From assembly GCA_028583405.1 (NCBI GenBank), contig CM053251.1, positions 2,572,531 to 2,636,530 on the forward strand: a stretch of 64,000 bases of DNA, given 5' to 3'. Of the stretch, positions 11,673-23,328 are shown in pieces. The stretch's first letter is position 1; each line of letters starts with the position of its first letter. The stretch comes from Pogonophryne albipinna (Eukaryota > Chordata > Actinopteri > Perciformes > Artedidraconidae). The position numbers were made by a program, and so were the translations under genes. The notes beneath the pieces were generated by a model that was not told the origin of the DNA, searched no databases, and was given only the letters and a program-made list of their open reading frames with translations.

Positions 11673-12892
11673 CTATTTTTCCTCTCCTGTGTGGACTCTC
11701 ATGTGTGTCTTTAAATAATCCCTCCGTGAAAAAGTTTTTTTACAGACTGAGCAGTGTGGTTTCTCTCCTGTGTGGACTATCATGTGTCGTGTTACATCTT
11801 TTTTCATTGCAAAATATTTCTTACAGACTGAGCAGCTGAATGGTTTCTCTCCTGTGTGGACTCTCATGTGTGCCTTTAAATTTCCACTCCGTGAAAAAGT
11901 CTTTTTACAGACTGAGCAGCTGTGTGGGTTCTCTCCTGTGTGGATTTGCATGTGTTCCTTTAAACTTCCACTCTGTGAAAAAGCTTTCTTACAGACTGAG
12001 CAGCTAAATGGTTTCTCTCCTGTGTGGACTCTCATGTGTCGTTTTACATCTTTTTTCATTGCAAAATATTTCTTACAGACTGAGCAGCTAAATGGTTTCT
12101 CTCCTGTATGGACTCTCATGTGTGCCTTTAAACTTCTCCTATGTGAACAAGCTTTCTTACAGACTGTACAGCTGAATGGTTTCTCTCCTGTGTGGATTCT
12201 CCTGTGTGCCTTTAAACTTCTACTATGTGAAAAAGCTTTCTTACAGACTGAGCAGCTAAATGGTTTCTCTCCTGTGTGGACTCTCATGTGTGTCTTTAAA
12301 CCTCTACTCTGTGAAAAACCTTTTTTACAGACTGAGCAGCTAAATGGTTTATTTTCAGAACTACGTTGTGGATCACTGACAGATTCATGTCTATTTTTCA
12401 GTGAGTTTGAGCCTGATGCAGGTTCTCTGGTCTCTTTCCAATCAGCACTGTCTTCAGTGTCAGGTTCAGAAGAGTCTCCAGTGTCAGGTTCAGAAGAGTC
12501 TCCAGTGTCAGGTTCAGAAGAGTCTTCAGTGTCGTCCTCAGTCTTTGGTTGTAAACTGCTCTCTGGATCTGAGTTCCTGGCTGGTTCTGGTCCTCGACAG
12601 TCATCTCCATCAGCTTCTGTTTCCATGTGTTCAGTTTGTCTTTGATGAGGCTGTGAGGACTGAGGTTTCTCTTTATCATCTTCACTCTTCACAGGGTCAG
12701 GAGTGAAAGTGGACTTGGTGATATCAGCATCCTCCAGCTCCTGAAGCTGCTCTCTCTCCTGACTGATCCTGAGTTCCTCCTGTTCCTGCTTAATGTGTGG
12801 GGGGGGCTCTGGGTCCTCCTGGTCCAGACTGGTGCTCCACTCCTGCTGGTCAGAGAGAAGCTCTTCTTTAACCACCACCAGCAGCTGGACAT
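11673..12892 (-). CDS. C2H2 zinc-finger protein, last exon (8 fingers)
   Basis: Minus-strand exon of a fish-expanded nuclear DNA-binding zinc-finger family. A splice acceptor (tttcctgcag) precedes 12892, and the exon enters in phase 1, giving (D)VQLLVVVKEELLSDQQEW..., the usual start of this family's last exon; the GTG at 12878 is not a real start. An acidic N-terminal region contains a 24-bp tandem repeat (DSSEPDTG three times). Eight CX2CX12HX3H fingers with TGEKPFSC linkers follow. Fingers 4 and 7 share YFAMKKDV, implying internal duplication. Finger 8 lacks one linker residue (GEKPHCSV). The first coding exon was not found upstream as far as 14.1 kb, so the gene is partial here or its 5' exon lies elsewhere. 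Confidence 0.88.
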
Positions 12893-14129
12893 CTGCAGGA
12901 AACAGGAATCACACAGTCAGAACAAACTGTTCAGAGTTAGCATTTAAAAATCTAATCATCATTACAATGGGAGACATTTTGCAGCCCTAATTAATGCCTT
13001 TATTTTTATATTTTCATATTATCTTTCTTAGTCCCACCTATTGTGTATTTTTGTTGTCTCAATTCACCTTATGTAGCCCAGCCCTTTTCCACTTACAGTT
13101 AAAAATGAAAAAGGTTTTTTTTCAGGATCAGGAGCCCGGCGCGAAACAGAGGGATCTAGATCGGCATGAAGGCACATTATGCAATGTGCACATTATCCCG
13201 CTTATCACACATGGCCACATTCTCAACAAAGTAACGACATGACACCCAATATGAATTGAAATGCTTTTATAGATTTAGAAAATGATTTTATTGATTTAAA
13301 AAATAGTTGTATGTATTGATTTAAATTGACATTCATCCGCTAAGAAAAATAGTCCGTTGTTACTGTTTGAACTAACGTAGCAACGGCAGGAACTGCTTCT
13401 ATAGTGTTTTTGAGGAGCTTTTTGATTAGATTTGAAAACATTGATGCTTGCTTTAAAAGTAGCACAACTCATGATGTCAAACCTTGGAAAGTATCTAGAT
13501 ATCCCTGCCCTAATGCCAAAGTAACTGGCAACTGAATATGTGTCGCCGTTTGATGTCTATGTCTGGACCACTGCGTAAAAAGGAGGGTTTCTGCCCCATT
13601 AGTTCTCTTCTTACTTCTATAAGAATAAAACACGGAGGACGGAGATCTCTTTTTCTCCCCCTCTTCTGACAGCCCAGCAGCTGATCTCAAAGCACGCTCC
13701 CCTCTCCTGCAGGGGGGCGTGGTCAGCTGCAGCTCACAGAATCAGCCCCCTGCAAAAACAGGGCTGGAGAACAGCAAATAGAGCTAAATGAGGCATGGCT
13801 AAAATGCATGATCTGTTTGGTATTTTGAAAACAGAAACATATAAATATACCTTATATTAGTATGGCCCTACAATATATCATTTAAATATAGCAGGATAGG
13901 TGTCCTTTAAGTAAAAGTATGCAAGTATTAACAGAACATTTTACGGCACCTTCTTATGTAAAAGTAATGATGGTGCAGTAAAATGTTCCCCGTCAGTGTT
14001 CAATTTATGATGTTTCTTGATTATTTTGTATGTTGCATTTTACTGCTGTACATGTTCAAAGTTGCGCTTGTATAAATGATTATAGATGAGGGAACCTGCT
14101 AAATATTAAAATGTGTGTGTTTTATATAC
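12893..14129. other. Upstream intron or flank of the zinc-finger exon
   Basis: I looked for the family's first exon (MSKVQM-like) on the minus strand and did not find it. Otherwise AT-rich DNA with short frames only. Confidence 0.5.
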
Positions 14130-14451
14130 AGTACCAGTCAAAAGTTTGGACACCTTCTCATTCAATGGTTTTTGTTTATTTTAATGTGTTTCTACTTTGT
14201 AGATTAATACTGAAGACATCAAAACTATGAAAGAACACATATGGAATTATCTAGTTAACAAAAAAGTGTCAAGAATATGATTTTTATTTAAGTAGTCCCC
14301 TTTTGCCTTGATGACAGCTTTGCACCCTCTTGGCTTCTCTCAGTCAGCTTCATGAGATAGACACCTGGAATGGTTTTCCATTAACACGTGTGCCTTGTCA
14401 AGAGTCAATGTGTGGAATTACTTGGCTTCTTAATGTGTTTGAGACCATCAG

Positions 14452-14812
14452 TTGTGTTGTGCAGAGGTAGAGTTAGTGCACAGTGGAAAGCCCTTGACTG
14501 CTGTTGTAATCCATATTATAGCAAGAACGACTCAACCCAGTAAAGAGAAACGACCGTCCATCATCACTTTAAAAAATGAAGGACACTCGATCCGGAAAAT
14601 GTCAAGAACTTTGAATGTATCCTCAAGTGCAGTTGCAAAAACCATCGAATGCTATGATGAGACTGGCTCTCATGAGGACCCCCTCGGGAAAGGAAGAGCA
14701 AGGGTTACCTCTGCTGCAGAGGATAAATACATCAGAGTTACCAGCCTCAGAAACCGCAAATTAAAGCACCTCAGATTAGAGCCCACATAAATTATCACGG
14801 AGCTCAAGGAGC
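14452..14812 (+). pseudogene. Tc1 transposase N-terminal part
   Basis: Encodes the helix-turn-helix DNA-binding region (IITLKNEGHSIRKMSRTLNV, SSSAVAKTIECYDETG). It then stops at 14788-14790 just before the MITE inserted at 14824. The continuation is at 16223. A stop, a frame break and the insertion leave it inactive. Confidence 0.85.
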
Positions 14813-14823
14813 AGACAATCTTA

Positions 14824-16220
14824 AAGGTCCCATGACATGGCCATTTCTACTGATCATAATTCCATTGTTGAGGTCTACTAGAATAGATTTACATTGTTCA
14901 ATGTTCCAAACTCACATTGGTTTCTCATACAGCATCTCTGTATAGTATGTGTATTCACTCTCTGTCCCACTCGCCTTGTTGGAGCTCCTGCCCTCCCCCC
15001 CCCTCCCTGTGAGCCCACTGTGCTCTGATTGGTCAGCTCGCCCACTCTGTTTTGATGAGTCCACCACCATTACAGCAGAACATCAGTGTTTATGTTTTAC
15101 AATGGCGTTTGTTAGCAACCAGAAAATGACACCAGTAATGACAAACAGATGAGAATGCTGCGTGGGGTCTGGATGCTGTGTTGGCGGGACGTTGCGGGGC
15201 TCGCTGCTCCGCCCTTTGAGGCTCGAGGAGCAGACAGTGTGAGCTGGATTACAGGTGTCGTTTCCTGGTTGCTGCGTGGGGTCTGCGAGACAGCGAGACA
15301 CCGCGGAGCTCAGCCTGAGCACACACATTCTCAGCCTAGGCTCTGAGTGTGTTTGTGTACGGAGCTCCGCGGCTGAGAAAAGATAAGGTTGAGTGAGTGT
15401 GTGTGTGTGTGTGTGTTTGAGGAGCTCCGCGCATTGGTCCATTTGGACTTCGTTACGACAGTATGCCCCGGAAGGAAAAAATGGAAAAAGAAAAATCTCC
15501 AACGAGGCGTTCTGGGGCAGCATAGAAGTTACGTGCTCCCCTCCTTGTTGTCTTTTCTGTCTCTCTGCTGCACAAGTGCACCTGGTCTGTCCCTGGCTCC
15601 GCCTCTGCCCAGGCCCCAGGTGTTCCTAATTCCACTCAGCCCTATTATAAGGAGAAACTGGAGAAGGAGGTCTCGCCTATCCTAACGCCGGGAGACACTC
15701 GTCTTTAATTATCTCTCTGCTACTTTTGAGCTATAGACCATTTATCTGCTGATGTTTTTATGTTTAACCTGGAGGACCTGGTAGTCCAGTTTTCGTGGAT
15801 GAATTTTGTTTCCCATAGGGTATTTATTTGATTTCTGGTTAGGAGAGGGAAACTCTGGGTCCTACGGCCCATGGTGTGGCTGGCTCGGGTTCCCTCCTTC
15901 TGTTTGTTTCTTTTGGCCAGTCCTCCTGACCTCTTTTCGTTTGCCAGATTGCTTGTGTGAGTAAACGACTTTACTTCAATAAATGATCGTAATCAAGTAC
16001 TGGTTTTTGCGTGTATTATTTTATGTTGCGGGTCTCCCCACGAGCCACTACCACGGAGTAGAGGGCGGGTCGTAACAATAGACAGGCCTTTTCTGTGTTA
16101 GAGTTTTACTCGCTACAGTGTGTACTTTGAGGGCTTGTGACTTTGCAGACCGTTTGCAGAAAAAGCTACATAACACACAAGGGGACGGGTAATAACAGGA
16201 AAAGCATGACATGGGACCTT
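14824..16220. mobile_element. MITE with AAGGTCCCATG termini, inside Tc1
   Basis: Termini AAGGTCCCATGACATG (14824) and CATGACATGGGACCTT (ending 16220) are inverted repeats with one mismatch, flanked by TA on both sides (14822-14823, 16221-16222). It interrupts the Tc1 transposase and contains a solo LTR. The TA target fits a Tc1/mariner-type mover, but no transposase is inside. Confidence 0.82.
15527..16077 (+). repeat. Solo LTR (Gypsy-like) with 5-bp target duplication
   Basis: 551 bp starting AGTTACGTGCTCCCC and ending GGTCGTAACA, so the two ends mirror each other (GTTACG/CGTAAC). It is flanked by ATAGA at 15522-15526 and 16078-16082. It contains a TATA-like 'tattataagg' and an AATAAA near 15980. 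No internal retroelement sequence remains, as expected after LTR-LTR recombination. Confidence 0.85.
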
Positions 16221-16222
16221 TA

Positions 16223-16677
16223 GCATGCACTGTTCAGAGGAGACAGGGTGTATTAGGCCTTCATGGTCCAATTGCTGCAAAGATCCACTACTGAGGATGA
16301 ACAACAACAAGAAGATAATTGTTTGGGCCAAGAAACACAAGGATTGGACATTAGACCAGTGGAAATCTGTACTTTGGTCTGATCGGTCCAAATTAGAGAT
16401 TTTTGGTTCCAACCTCAGTGTCTTTGTGAGACGCAGAGAAGGTGAGCGGATGGTTTCTGCATGAGTGGTTCCCACTGTGAAGCATGGAGGAGGAGGTGAG
16501 ATGGTGGTGGGGGGGGGGGGGGGCTTTGTTGGTGTCACTGTTGGTGATTTATTCAGAATTCAAGGCATCCTTAACCAGCATGGCTACCACAGCCTTATGG
16601 CTACCACAGCCTTCTGCAGTAGCCAGCAAAATATAAATCATATTCTGGATTTTTTTAACACTTTTTTAGTTTACTAG
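16223..16677 (+). pseudogene. Tc1 transposase central part
   Basis: Gives MHCSEETGCIRPSW..., then WTLDQWKSVLWSDRSKLEIF and VVPTVKHGGGG. The first catalytic Asp (in WSD) is kept, but the next residue, normally Glu, is Arg. An in-frame TGA falls after MVSA, and the second Asp and last acidic residue regions are deleted. Confidence 0.82.
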
Positions 16678-16834
16678 ATAATTCCATATGTGTTATTTTA
16701 TAGTTTTGATGTCTTCAGTATAAATCTACAAAGTAGAACCAATTTAAATAAATAAAAAACTTCGAATGAGAAGATGTGAACAGACTTTTGACTGCGTCTA
16801 ATACTAGTGTATATCTCTCTCAAAATATATATTC

Positions 16835-16835
<1 letters not shown>

Positions 16836-16872
<37 letters not shown>
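16836..16872. repeat. (TA)n microsatellite
   Basis: Simple alternating TA tract beside the Tc1 right end. Confidence 0.9.
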
Positions 16873-16876
<4 letters not shown>

Positions 16877-17050
16877 TATAGAATATATTATAAATACATG
16901 TTGGCAATAATTGATTGATGAGATTTTACATTCATTTATATTAACGTTTTAATTACTTAATGACCTTTGTACTAGTTCCCCTATTCTTTATCAAGTAACA
17001 TTTTAGATGTGTTTAATTTATTATTGAACATATTTATTCATCCTTACTAG

Positions 17051-17329
17051 GAGCCAGTTGAGGTGGTTCGGGCACCTAGTAAGGATGCCACCTGGGCGCC
17101 TCCCTAGGGAGGTGTTCCAGGCACGTCCAGCTGGGAAGAGACCAAGGGGTAGACCGAGGACCAGGTGGAGGGATTATATCTCTTCGCTGGCCTGGGAGCG
17201 CCTTGGGATCCCCCAGTCAGAGCTGGTTGATGTGGCCAGGGAAAGGGACGTTTGGGGCTCTCTGCTTGAACTGCTACCCCCGCGACCCGACCACGGATAA
17301 GCGGGAGAAGATGGATGGATGGATATTTA
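17051..17329 (+). mobile_element. Rex3-like LINE, 3' end
   Basis: Encodes the C-terminal peptide MRWFGHLVRMPPGRLPREVF... of RTE/Rex3 reverse transcriptases, ending at a stop near 17300 and followed by a (GATG)n tail at 17310-17325, the usual Rex3 3' end. Strongly 5'-truncated. Confidence 0.82.
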
Positions 17330-17620
17330 TTAATTGATTTCTTTATGAATTATTCTCGCACAATTTGAATTAATCCAAAGTGTTTGTTTTTATTTGCTTT
17401 TACACATTTAAAAATAAAAAGGTGAATAAAGAAGCACATTAAAAACTAAAGTATCAATTTATTTTCAGTGGCGAACCGTCAGGGCCTTCAAGGTATTCTG
17501 AGAATACCCTGGAACACTCAGATAAAACAAACAAAAAATCCATTTAATTATATAAATAAAATGTAATAAAATGAATAAATGAGAATCGTATCTGTGTTGT
17601 TGATCTGTAATATTACAGTG
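17330..17620. other. Short non-coding stretch before the gap
   Basis: AT-rich. 'gtggcgaaccgtcagggcc' near 17470 looks like a terminus of a dispersed fish repeat. No gene seen. Confidence 0.45.
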
Positions 17621-18620
17621 NNNNNNNNNNNNNNNNNNNNNNNNNNNNNNNNNNNNNNNNNNNNNNNNNNNNNNNNNNNNNNNNNNNNNNNNNNNNNNNN
17701 NNNNNNNNNNNNNNNNNNNNNNNNNNNNNNNNNNNNNNNNNNNNNNNNNNNNNNNNNNNNNNNNNNNNNNNNNNNNNNNNNNNNNNNNNNNNNNNNNNNN
17801 NNNNNNNNNNNNNNNNNNNNNNNNNNNNNNNNNNNNNNNNNNNNNNNNNNNNNNNNNNNNNNNNNNNNNNNNNNNNNNNNNNNNNNNNNNNNNNNNNNNN
17901 NNNNNNNNNNNNNNNNNNNNNNNNNNNNNNNNNNNNNNNNNNNNNNNNNNNNNNNNNNNNNNNNNNNNNNNNNNNNNNNNNNNNNNNNNNNNNNNNNNNN
18001 NNNNNNNNNNNNNNNNNNNNNNNNNNNNNNNNNNNNNNNNNNNNNNNNNNNNNNNNNNNNNNNNNNNNNNNNNNNNNNNNNNNNNNNNNNNNNNNNNNNN
18101 NNNNNNNNNNNNNNNNNNNNNNNNNNNNNNNNNNNNNNNNNNNNNNNNNNNNNNNNNNNNNNNNNNNNNNNNNNNNNNNNNNNNNNNNNNNNNNNNNNNN
18201 NNNNNNNNNNNNNNNNNNNNNNNNNNNNNNNNNNNNNNNNNNNNNNNNNNNNNNNNNNNNNNNNNNNNNNNNNNNNNNNNNNNNNNNNNNNNNNNNNNNN
18301 NNNNNNNNNNNNNNNNNNNNNNNNNNNNNNNNNNNNNNNNNNNNNNNNNNNNNNNNNNNNNNNNNNNNNNNNNNNNNNNNNNNNNNNNNNNNNNNNNNNN
18401 NNNNNNNNNNNNNNNNNNNNNNNNNNNNNNNNNNNNNNNNNNNNNNNNNNNNNNNNNNNNNNNNNNNNNNNNNNNNNNNNNNNNNNNNNNNNNNNNNNNN
18501 NNNNNNNNNNNNNNNNNNNNNNNNNNNNNNNNNNNNNNNNNNNNNNNNNNNNNNNNNNNNNNNNNNNNNNNNNNNNNNNNNNNNNNNNNNNNNNNNNNNN
18601 NNNNNNNNNNNNNNNNNNNN
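17621..18620. other. Assembly gap (1000 N)
   Basis: Exactly 1000 N, a round scaffold-style size rather than a measured one. It abuts the inner end of the right inverted-repeat arm, so the arm may continue inside it. Long frames crossing it are artefacts. Confidence 0.99.
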
Positions 18621-19758
18621 ACGATAGCTGGGGATTCTGGGTAGTGTAGTATCTTCTGCCATCCTTTACTCCGAAAAAATATTTGTTTCTCCGAATCGAA
18701 GGGGAAAAATACAAAAGCATTGCACACAATTTAAACCAATCAATGTTGTGTAATTAACAAGGATAATCTGGTGTTTTTTTTGTCGATGAGTAGTGCAGAT
18801 ATCACTGTAAAATCAATCGACAGTAAGGGGAATACTTACTTCCATGTGTACAATTCTCCGTTATCCAATGAGAATGGACGCTCACATTGTAGGCCGCAAG
18901 GTGAACCTCGAAAAGTCCATTAGAAAAGAAATCCCGCTCCACAGAAGTGGAACTACATAATCTTTAGTTCATAAAAAGAACGAGTCATGCTTATCCACCA
19001 AAATAAAGTCCGTCGCTAAAATTCCTGTCAATTCTTCTTGGCACGTAATTATTGGCTGAACTAGTCCCTTCAAAGCGTAATAATATCTTGGTCAAAAGTA
19101 GTGCCACGGTTCGTCACGTGATCGTGCTACACCAATTGGGTAGCTGCATATTGTCAACAGAAGTGAAAGATGGCCGCCTACATGGTTACGCTAAACCAGA
19201 CCAAATGGATTCTAAACAGTGCTGTATGCTTGTTTTATGTCATGTTTTGTCATATGTCTTAATACATCACTAAGTCCGAGGTATTTGCGTTATATACGCG
19301 GTATTTGTGAGAGATTTTACTATCTGGGAACAGAGTTGACCATCGAATCAACATTGGCTAGCAGCGTTTATCAGCCAACTCCAGCTACAACAACATTCCT
19401 GGACTACCATGTTCGCATCGCTAGGTTCATTGGTTGAGCTCGTGGATTATTCCATTAGACTGAGGACTTTTTGTCTGTCTGTCTGTTGTTATTGTTACCC
19501 TGTACACGTTAAATGCACTCTTAAAATAAACATGACTTGATTTCATACATAGCTGCGTCCAAGAAGAAGGTTAACTTGTTACGTTAAGTAATTTAGATCA
19601 ATAAAATGCAGTACTTATACCAATGCCCATTGATTAATTTATTTACTCATTCATCCCTCCACAAATGAAAACAACACTGATGAACCATAAAAACGAGATT
19701 TATTACAAATATAAAAGGTATGACATAGAAAACAGTACAAAACAGAATAAGGACGCTC

Positions 19759-20325
19759 CTATTCCTCACTGTCAGTGTCAGGGCAGTCATCGTTCTCTTC
19801 CTCGGTTTCTTTTTTATTTGCACAATTTGAGCAACGACATAAGTCTGTGCAACAGAGTCCTGCAGAGAAGCATGAACATCTGCCTTTCTCACAGGCAGAC
19901 TCTTTGCAGCTGCAGTGTATCACATTCAACACACTGTCAGGGGCAGGATTTCTTGTCATCCAGGTGACGTGTAAGTTCCCATCCTCTATTTCCCAACCAT
20001 ATCCAGCAGGTGATGGAGCATTTATTTCTCTTTTGAGACAGGACCTCATTATTGCTGCCTGGTAATTTGCCCTTTTGCAGAGCTGATGGAGGGCATCAGG
20101 AGTAGGGGGAATGCTTAATTCTGGCAAGGCCGATGATGCCATACAGAAAGCCTTGTACCTAGCATAATTTACATTTTCGGCTGCTGGCTGATCATATAGG
20201 TGACATACATACCGGCAACGAAGTGCAAATGTTGATTGCTCCAAGTTATCGCGCAAAGAGCGCTTCCTGTATCTAAGATGATTCACTGCTCTTAATCTAT
20301 TACCTATCAACAAAGATATCGGCAA
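19759..20325 (-). pseudogene. Truncated CXC-like protein joined to an L2 LINE fragment
   Basis: The last about 160 residues match the protein at 3155-3736 almost exactly, including the cysteine cluster and acidic tail. The N-terminal part is replaced by NRLRAVNHLRYRKRS from the L2 fragment at 20258-20341, joined in frame through 'gcgcgataa'. There is no ATG at the beginning. It is a deletion product within the right arm, and I doubt it is a working gene. Confidence 0.75.
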
Positions 20326-20341
20326 AGCTACAGGCAGGCAG
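20258..20341 (-). repeat. 84-bp internal fragment of L2 LINE (copy 2)
   Basis: Inverted copy of 1680-1763, also matching 24640-24723. Confidence 0.9.
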
Positions 20342-21482
20342 TATGAGAAACATAAAGAGCTTTTTGAACATTAAAGCTTGGAGACATGTCACAGTACACT
20401 AAATACATAAATAAGCATATCAGTGCCCCTTTAAGGTTAGACAGTCCTCCATTTAACTTGAAACAGTTGGCCTTTCTTACTTTCCAGTTCACAAGAATAA
20501 AGATTTTAGTTTAGTTTGTGCAAAAATAGAATTGATGCCGTTAGGCGGGAAGCTGGACTTAGGCTAATACTTGTTCAAGATCCATGCAGGCCTTTCTCAA
20601 AGCTACAGACTGTACTGCAGGGACTCTTTAAATATTTCTTTCGGGAGGAAGAATGTTTTCTACTCCTCTGGCCGGTTAAACCAGTCGTCAGGTTGAAGTT
20701 AGGAGTAGCTGTAGTCACATGTCAATAAATTCATGAACTGAGAGGGAGTTTCCTTACCCTGAAGTGTCAATCAAACAGTTAGACAAGCCATCTTCTGAGG
20801 ACTCAATGTACTTACAGCACAAGTGAAAACACCTGCAAGTTCACCAAGTGTGTTTTAGAGGGTTACATGATACACAAAAAGATCAATTAAAGGAGACGTT
20901 ATTTGGTCAGCCTGTATATCTCTGTCTGACTTAAATAAATAAAAAGTCACTAAGTTGTGTTTTAGTTTATGTGCTGAATGAGGAAGGAGTGGACTTTCTC
21001 AACCAAGAGAAAGAGTCTCGGTATTCATATTAACATTTAGCACTCAGGATTCTATGTCATAAACTTCTAACAGTCGTACATGAGATCAAACATTAACAAA
21101 TACCAAGCTCATCTCATGACATTAATGTGTGTGTTCATATTAAATTCACAACTTTATAGTAATGGGTGTTAATTTACTTATATATACGAACAAACAGCAG
21201 GTAAATATCACCTTTAATAAGTCAAGGATCATTTTTACATGACTAGAAGTCACTGCAAGTTTACAATTCCCTTTGGCTCCCCCTACTGCTGATACCAACT
21301 GGAGGAGAGACAGGCACAACTTTGGCAGTTCAGCCTTTGCAGACAAACCTATACAACACATGAAAGGGAAAACCCCAAAAATCATAAAGGGGGCTTTTAA
21401 CACCAACTTTAAAGTTTCTTCTTAACTTAAACATCAACAACTTAAAGAAAAGGCTCAGGCATGTAAAATGTACCACTTAAGC

Positions 21483-22641
21483 CAGTGGTTCTCAAATGGG
21501 GGTACGCGGACCCCTAGGGGTACGTTGGAGTACTGCAGGGGGTACGTGAGATTGATTTTATGTTAATGAAAAAAACAACATAATTAATGCATTTAAACAA
21601 ACTACTAATAGTAGATGAACTACTTTATTCAAAGTTTACAGTAATTCTGGATAATAAAATGGGAACAATAAACGGGGCGCTCTCTTTTCCTCTCCCTCTC
21701 CCGACAGCCCGTCAGGCTCGTGCAGCTCGCTGAACCTGTCTAACCGGCCTAAGTGACCCGACAGTAAATAATACATATATTTATAACTAGTATAGCTAGT
21801 TCCAGAGTAGATAAACTAGCTAAGTGTGCTAGGTCTAACTCTTAGTGTATTTAATTGTGCTCCACTCAACGGTCCGTCACGGCGGCGGAGCTGCGTGTTC
21901 TCCGTCAGCAGCAGCTGATCTGATCTCTCTCTAGCATCCGGTTATACTTCACTCGCGTTTATGTCCAAATCTATCAGATCTAGCTAGTTCTAGCTAATGA
22001 TATGACTGCCTGTTTCAAAGGACCTAAACAATAAGCGTTGCTTGGCAACAGCGTGTGGCCGCAAAGTATAGCGCAGCATTATGCATTTGTTTATATGAGG
22101 GGTCAAAATCCCATGCTCATAAAATGCTTATATATCTTTTTCTCTTCATTCCCCACGCCCCAAAATAAATAAATATACATTTTGGAAAAGTAAGGAAGTT
22201 TGAGCAGTGTGGGTTTTATATTAACAGAGTTACACATATTTCAAAACGTGAAGTGTAATAACTGCAGTTTGCCTCCCTGTCAGAATGACAAAAATCCTCA
22301 GTGAAGCACAAGCCCATGTTTCTCATTACATTGTAAGTACAACTTATTAAAAAGATCAGTTCAATGCAACTAATGTCGTCTCAGTGTTATTGCCTGATGT
22401 TAAAATTGGTTTGCCATGAATTTAGTGATGGATTGTAAACATTTGAAATGTAGCATTTAAGTGTTTCTCAGTTACAAGGTTGTTGTTTTAATAAATCAGA
22501 CACTGATGGTGCAGCGCTGTGCTGTACCTCTTTATAGGCATTTTTTCCTTAACAAATTGTTTTTGCGCTGATCAGGGGGTACTTGGCTGAATTTTTTTTT
22601 TCAAAGGGGGTACATTATTGAAAAAAGTTTGAGAACCACTG
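21483..22641. mobile_element. hAT-like MITE, complete copy
   Basis: Termini CAGTGGTTCTCAAA (21483) and TTTGAGAACCACTG (ending 22641). Flanks acttaagc and acttaaag are near-identical 8-bp target duplications. It has no coding capacity. The outer end of the giant inverted repeat (22012) falls inside it. Confidence 0.85.
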
Positions 22642-23299
22642 ACTTAAAGCACTTTTTTTTTTTTTTCAGGCACTTTCATATTTTACTCCAGGCACTTTCA
22701 TATTTTAAACTAAAGCACTTCTTTGATAAAAGGCCGTTGGCGTCTTCCTTTAGTAATAATCCATTAAGGTCTGAAACATTGGAGCACTTCTTCAAGACAG
22801 GGTTCTCAGAGCAAACCTGAAGCTAATAAAAGCAACAGGTCAGACCTCCACTGCCACCTACTGGTTTTATTTGGGACAAGCAATTTCATTCCTGTTAAAA
22901 AGTCCATAAGAATTACAGTTCAACACCGATGCACGGTATATTCTGCTGACAAAGTGCTGACAGCCACTAAACTTAAAGTACATTAAAAAACATTCTCCAT
23001 ATGCGATATACATAATTAAATAATACAGTATGACATTAGATTGTTAATGTTGCTGCATCAAGCAGGTTGTAACGGTTGTAGATAAACACAGTTTTGATAC
23101 ACTTTACGATGTTTAGAGCGTCTTGTGATATATATTGTATACTTTTACTTTGTTGTTCCTTAAACAGTTAGTCCACTAATTTAATTTTTACATCAAATTC
23201 ATCACGTTTTTAAATCTGAAACGTGACTAAAGCTGTTAAAATGTAGCAAAATTATATTATTTCTCTTTTAAATGTAGTGAAGTACAAGCATAAATATAT
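22642..23299. other. AT-rich flank upstream of the L2 LINE
   Basis: No gene recognised; several 'cactttcatattt' short repeats near 22650-22710. Confidence 0.5.
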
Positions 23300-23328
23300 G
23301 TACTAAATTACAGATCTGAAATCTGTGA

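Larger units (their letters stand above)
14130..16799 (+). mobile_element. Tc1/mariner element, dead, carrying nested insertions
   Basis: Left terminus 'cagtaccagtcaaaagtttgg' at about 14130, and a diverged inverted counterpart (ttttgactgcgtcta) at about 16785-16799. Transposase pieces lie on both sides of a nested MITE. Sequence corresponding to the C-terminal catalytic part is deleted after about 16600. Confidence 0.85.
18621..22012 (-). repeat. Right arm of giant inverted repeat
   Basis: Reverse complement of 5-4876, minus about 1.47 kb (left positions 1771-3245). It contains, read on the minus strand, the hAT-like MITE end, the L2 fragment, a truncated CXC-protein gene and transposon repeats A' and C. 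It stops at the N gap. Confidence 0.93.

Noticed and set aside
11770..12645. 291-codon plus-strand frame
   Set aside because: Antisense shadow of the zinc-finger exon; its repeated LQTEQLNGFSPVW is the reverse of the finger linkers.
17465..18729. Four long frames of 349-420 codons crossing 17621-18620
   Set aside because: They consist almost entirely of N translated as unknown residues; only the flanks are real sequence.
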